A stretch of DNA of 17,682 nt from Pseudomonadota bacterium (lineage in GTDB: Bacteria > Desulfobacterota > Desulfobacteria > Desulfobacterales > Desulfobacteraceae), in assembly GCA_018812385.1 (NCBI GenBank), contig JAHJDU010000520.1, positions 1 through 17,682 of the forward strand. The letters run 5' to 3'. Both the position numbers and the translations under genes were made by a program. Shown in pieces: positions 14,827 through 17,682 of this stretch (positions within the stretch are counted from its first letter, which is position 1; every line of letters starts with the position of its first letter). The notes beneath the pieces are model-generated. The model was not told the origin of the DNA. It worked only from the letters and a program-made list of their open reading frames with translations, and made no database searches.

Positions 14827-15798
14827 CTAATCGAGCAGTCCAGCCTCTTTCAGGTATTTTGCCGCGCCCGGGTGTAACGGAGCCGGAAGATCTTGAATGC
14901 CCTTCCGGGGATCCCAATGCTGCATATTAGCAATTTTTTGTATCTCTGCCGATTTTTCCACCAGCACCTTGGTAATCTGATAAACCACGTCATCGGGAAC
15001 ATTGACATTTACAATCATTACACTGCCGCTTGCCACTGAACGTACTGAATCAGTCTGATTCTCATAGCTATTGGCAGGTATTTGATAATCCTGGAATCCC
15101 AGTTTTGCAAAATAATCAATATGTTTTTGCTCAAATGAGATGAACTTGAGTTTACGAAAAGGTTGAATCTGCATGACCGGGTTGGCTGGCACAAAGGTGT
15201 TTTCAAAAACAGCCTCAACATGACGGTCTTTCATCAGTTCTATCTGGTCCGGATAACCCGCCCTCATAATTTTTCCACCCCAGGATTCCAGGGTTTTAAA
15301 ATCTACACCATAAAAATCCATCAATTTTTTAAAAGCGAAAGCATCTGAAATTCCATCCGGAACTACGCCGAGTTTTAATGGATATTTTTTTTCAAACACA
15401 TCATCCCATGAGTTGATCGGGGAGTCAGCCTGAAAGACAGAGTGTAGCGTAAAGACATCATTGGGTTTCATGATGCAACGCAGATTTTTAAATTCCGCTG
15501 GAAAAGGGGCTTTCCCCGTATAAGCTGCCTTGACAAAAGGGGTAATCCCCCAAGCCATGTCGACTTCGTGGGTGCCGACCCGCGGCTGATTGCTCATACC
15601 TCCGCCTGGCACTATCCGAGCTTTGATCCCAGATGAATTGGCGTGAATAATTTCAAAGATACCCGCCATGGAAGAGTACCAACCGCCTCCAATAATCCCA
15701 GAAGCTACAGTAAGCTTCTGGTCTGCCTGTCCGCTGACTGGAACAACCAAAAATACAGCACACAGTGTGAAAAGAATTAGTGTTTTTAGTTTTTTCAT
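14827..15798 (-). CDS. TAXI-family TRAP solute-binding protein
   Basis: This 323-residue periplasmic receptor delivers the substrate to the fused permease. It has a signal peptide (residues 1 to about 25, MKKLKTLILFTLCAVFLVV then SGQA). The TAXI opening follows, LTVASGIIGGGWYSSMAGIF, where members usually show a G-T-G-G/S-T-x-G-x-Y-Y stretch. Later segments such as DMAWGITPFVKAAYTGKAPF and VFENTFVPANPVMQI fit the family. GGGAGG 7-8 bases upstream supports the ATG at 15798. TAXI proteins bind amino-acid-like or carboxylate ligands; the deduced substrate of the cluster (an N-substituted amino acid or related acid) would suit, but that is inference. Confidence 0.95.
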   Translation of the reverse strand: MKKLKTLILFTLCAVFLVVPVSGQADQKLTVASGIIGGGWYSSMAGIFEIIHANSSGIKARIVPGGGMSNQPRVGTHEVDMAWGITPFVKAAYTGKAPFPAEFKNLRCIMKPNDVFTLHSVFQADSPINSWDDVFEKKYPLKLGVVPDGISDAFAFKKLMDFYGVDFKTLESWGGKIMRAGYPDQIELMKDRHVEAVFENTFVPANPVMQIQPFRKLKFISFEQKHIDYFAKLGFQDYQIPANSYENQTDSVRSVASGSVMIVNVNVPDDVVYQITKVLVEKSAEIQKIANMQHWDPRKGIQDLPAPLHPGAAKYLKEAGLLD

Positions 15799-15855
15799 TA
15801 GTTTTTTCCTCCCTACGATTTAAAGTTTATATGAAACACAACTATCGCACAAAAA

Positions 15856-15880
15856 TTACACCATGACTTACACCTCCTTT
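15856..15880 (-). other. Strong ribosome site followed by a two-codon frame
   Basis: On the minus strand AAAGGAGGTG (15880-15871) is followed 6 bases later by ATG-GTG-TAA (15864-15856). The ribosome site is the best in the window, yet it serves no gene. It could be a regulatory start-stop element or the relic of a deleted gene between the thiamine-diphosphate enzyme and the binding protein. Confidence 0.4.
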
Positions 15881-15911
15881 CATAATTATTGATATATTGA
15901 TCCTACAACCC

Positions 15912-17627
15912 TTATTTGTTATTGCATGTTTCCTGGATCTGCATCCAGGAATAGACCGGGGGGATATCATCTGATTCAGGTTCACTTTTCACATCCAAAA
16001 AAACAGGTGTTTTGGATTTGAATGCAATATCCAGTCCCTGAACCAGTTCTTCAGCCGTTTCAATGGACAATGCCTTTAGACCAAATCCTTGTGCTACCTT
16101 TGCCGGGTCATTGGCATTAAAATCCACGGAAAAATACTTTGCATTGCTATGGAGTTTCTGCAATGCCTTGATCCAGCCAAATGAGCTGTTATTGAAATGG
16201 ATAAGGACGACAGGGATATTGAGTCGGGAAATGGTTTCCAGCTCTCCGGCTGACATCCCCAGTGATCCATCCCCGAACAGCCCTACCAGCTTTGCATCTG
16301 GTCGTGCAAAGTGGGCACCGACAACGGCAGGAATGGCATACCCCAATCCGCCATAGGCACGGGGAATGATAAACCTGGAATCCTTTGCCGCAAGCTTGAG
16401 GTACCGGGTAATATAGGGTGTCGGGGTACCGGCATCAGAGATCACGATAGTGGCTTCGTCAAGGTGATGGTTGAGTTCAGCAATAATCCGCTGAGGTTTT
16501 AACGGCGTGGTATGAGTCTGGAATTCTTTTTTTGCATCTTTCCAGAAAGCCTGTCGCTGCCGATTCAGGTCATTTACCCAATTTGATGTTTCTTTTTGAA
16601 CTGTCTTTTCTTTTAAAAGTGTTAACAGATCTTCCACCACAAGTTTTGCATCCCCTGCGACACTCAATGTATTTTGAAAGTTATTACCCAGCATTTCAGG
16701 ATTCAGGTCTATCTGAAGAATTTTTCGATCCATTTTTTCAGATGGCATGGACCAGTTGATAGTAGAAACAGATCCCATTTTACATCCGATATATAAGAGG
16801 ACATCTGCTTCTTCGATTGCCCTATGGGCATGAGGGTGGAAACCGTTATCACCAATGACACCTAAGGCCATGGGATGGTCATCGGGCATAATGCCCTGGC
16901 CTGAAATAGTTGAGACAACCGGGGCTGCCATCCATTCAGCCATTGACAAAATGGCCTTCCCTGCCTGGGAATGATTGGCACCCCCGCCAACTATTATAGT
17001 TAATTTTTGCGCCCCTGTCATATGGGAAACCAGGGCTTCCAATTCTATTCTTGCACCCCGGGTCCGGTAAGCCGGATAGGTGCAACAGTTTTCATCAGCG
17101 TACAGGTCTTTAGAGTCTTTTGAAAAATCGTCATACAGGGTTTCTTTTGGAAATGCGAGGTGTACCGCCCCGGGTCGACCAGTTGTGGCAATCCTGAAGG
17201 CCCTTCGCATCATCTCCGGAATTTTGTCGACACCTTTTACCACTGAGGCCCATTTAGTAACGGATTCATATAATTTTTGGGTATCGAGTTCGGTAATTGT
17301 CTGTTTACCTTCTCCGGACAGGGGTACATCCGATGTTATGGCAATGACGGGAATGGAAGAAGCATTGGCTTCTGCCACACCAGGTATAGTGTAGAGGGAA
17401 CCGGCACCGGAAGGACATTCACAAAAGCCCGGCTTATGACTCAGCCGGGCATAGGCATCTGCCATGAAAGATGCCGATCGTTCATCCCTGGCCATGATGT
17501 GTCTGATTTTTGATTGATTATCGTACAAAGCTTCATAGAGTTTAATACTGGTATCGCCCGGAACGCCGAAAATATATTCTACATGATATTTTTCCAACAT
17601 TTTGACAATAACCTGAGCGCCAATCAT
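15912..17627 (-). CDS. Thiamine-diphosphate-dependent enzyme, acetolactate synthase-like
   Basis: This 571-residue cytosolic enzyme has the three-domain layout of acetolactate synthase, benzoylformate decarboxylase and oxalyl-CoA decarboxylase: Pyr domain (1 to about 165), central domain (about 190-335) and PP domain (about 375-545). The catalytic glutamate is probably Glu49 in RDERSASFMADAYAR. The Mg/ThDP-binding stretch is GDGS (452-455) to N479-N480 (FGDGSLGMSAG ... IHFNNSSFGWI). It does not look like Xsc (sulfoacetaldehyde acetyltransferase) at its N-terminus. The reaction is unknown: decarboxylation or carboligation of a 2-oxo acid fits the downstream amino-acid-type genes. AAGAGGT supports the ATG at 17627. 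It is the first gene seen in the minus-strand cluster, so its promoter probably lies at or beyond the window end. Confidence 0.92.
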   Translation of the reverse strand: MIGAQVIVKMLEKYHVEYIFGVPGDTSIKLYEALYDNQSKIRHIMARDERSASFMADAYARLSHKPGFCECPSGAGSLYTIPGVAEANASSIPVIAITSDVPLSGEGKQTITELDTQKLYESVTKWASVVKGVDKIPEMMRRAFRIATTGRPGAVHLAFPKETLYDDFSKDSKDLYADENCCTYPAYRTRGARIELEALVSHMTGAQKLTIIVGGGANHSQAGKAILSMAEWMAAPVVSTISGQGIMPDDHPMALGVIGDNGFHPHAHRAIEEADVLLYIGCKMGSVSTINWSMPSEKMDRKILQIDLNPEMLGNNFQNTLSVAGDAKLVVEDLLTLLKEKTVQKETSNWVNDLNRQRQAFWKDAKKEFQTHTTPLKPQRIIAELNHHLDEATIVISDAGTPTPYITRYLKLAAKDSRFIIPRAYGGLGYAIPAVVGAHFARPDAKLVGLFGDGSLGMSAGELETISRLNIPVVLIHFNNSSFGWIKALQKLHSNAKYFSVDFNANDPAKVAQGFGLKALSIETAEELVQGLDIAFKSKTPVFLDVKSEPESDDIPPVYSWMQIQETCNNK

Positions 17628-17653
17628 ATAGTACCTCTTGAAAAAGTAGCCAA

Positions 17654-17677
17654 TTATTTTATTTATTATTTTATTTA
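17654..17677. repeat. Tandem 12-bp AT-only direct repeat
   Basis: The unit TTATTTTATTTA occurs twice without a gap. It lies 27-50 bases upstream of the first gene of the minus-strand cluster, where an AT-rich promoter element or a regulator site might be. It could also be plain low-complexity sequence. Confidence 0.6.
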
Positions 17678-17682
17678 ATAAT

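Noticed and set aside
15912..17627. Sulfoacetaldehyde acetyltransferase (Xsc)
   Set aside because: The N-terminal segment (GVPGDTSIKLYEAL, RDERSA) is closer to acetolactate-synthase-like proteins, and no phosphotransacetylase or taurine genes are nearby.

Overview
The window most likely comes from an anaerobic, sulfate-reducer-like member of the Desulfobacterota (Desulfobacterales type). This is inferred from gene content: multihaem c-type cytochromes beside a periplasmic FeS/NrfD pair, corrinoid methyl-transfer proteins, and a TAXI-type TRAP transporter with many amino-acid-type oxidoreductases. No RNA gene, transposase, integrase or CRISPR array was recognised.

Region 1 (1-1113) is housekeeping plus debris. 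It holds the first 79 codons of uvrB reading out of the window on the minus strand, a divergent small CoA-binding protein, and then 390 bases without an intact gene. Those bases hold a decayed 3' end of a methylenetetrahydrofolate-reductase-type gene (minus strand) and the leader of the next operon.

Region 2 (1091-5914, plus strand) is a redox operon. It encodes a membrane-anchored tetrahaem cytochrome, a Tat-exported four-cluster ferredoxin (NrfC/PsrB type), an NrfD-type quinone-interacting membrane protein, and an octahaem hydroxylamine-oxidoreductase (HAO)-family cytochrome. The first three genes overlap at their stop/start codons. The layout resembles nrfABCD, with the usual pentahaem nitrite reductase replaced by an HAO-type enzyme. 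A strong hairpin terminator follows. Next comes a gene for a small exported protein whose frame is broken twice, once in an A8 run right after its start codon.

Region 3 (6011-17627, minus strand) is one long co-directional catabolic cluster. In transcription order it encodes a thiamine-diphosphate enzyme, a TAXI solute-binding protein, a fused TRAP permease, a half-cupin, an ornithine-cyclodeaminase/alanine-dehydrogenase-family protein, a UroD/MtaA-type methyltransferase, a corrinoid protein, a three-subunit HcnABC/opine-dehydrogenase-type flavoenzyme, and an Asp/Glu-racemase-family protein. My inference is that it imports a small organic acid or N-substituted amino acid, oxidises its C-N bond, moves a methyl group to a corrinoid, and processes the resulting imino or 2-oxo acid. 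I could not match this combination to a named pathway. It is the best candidate here for an undescribed system.
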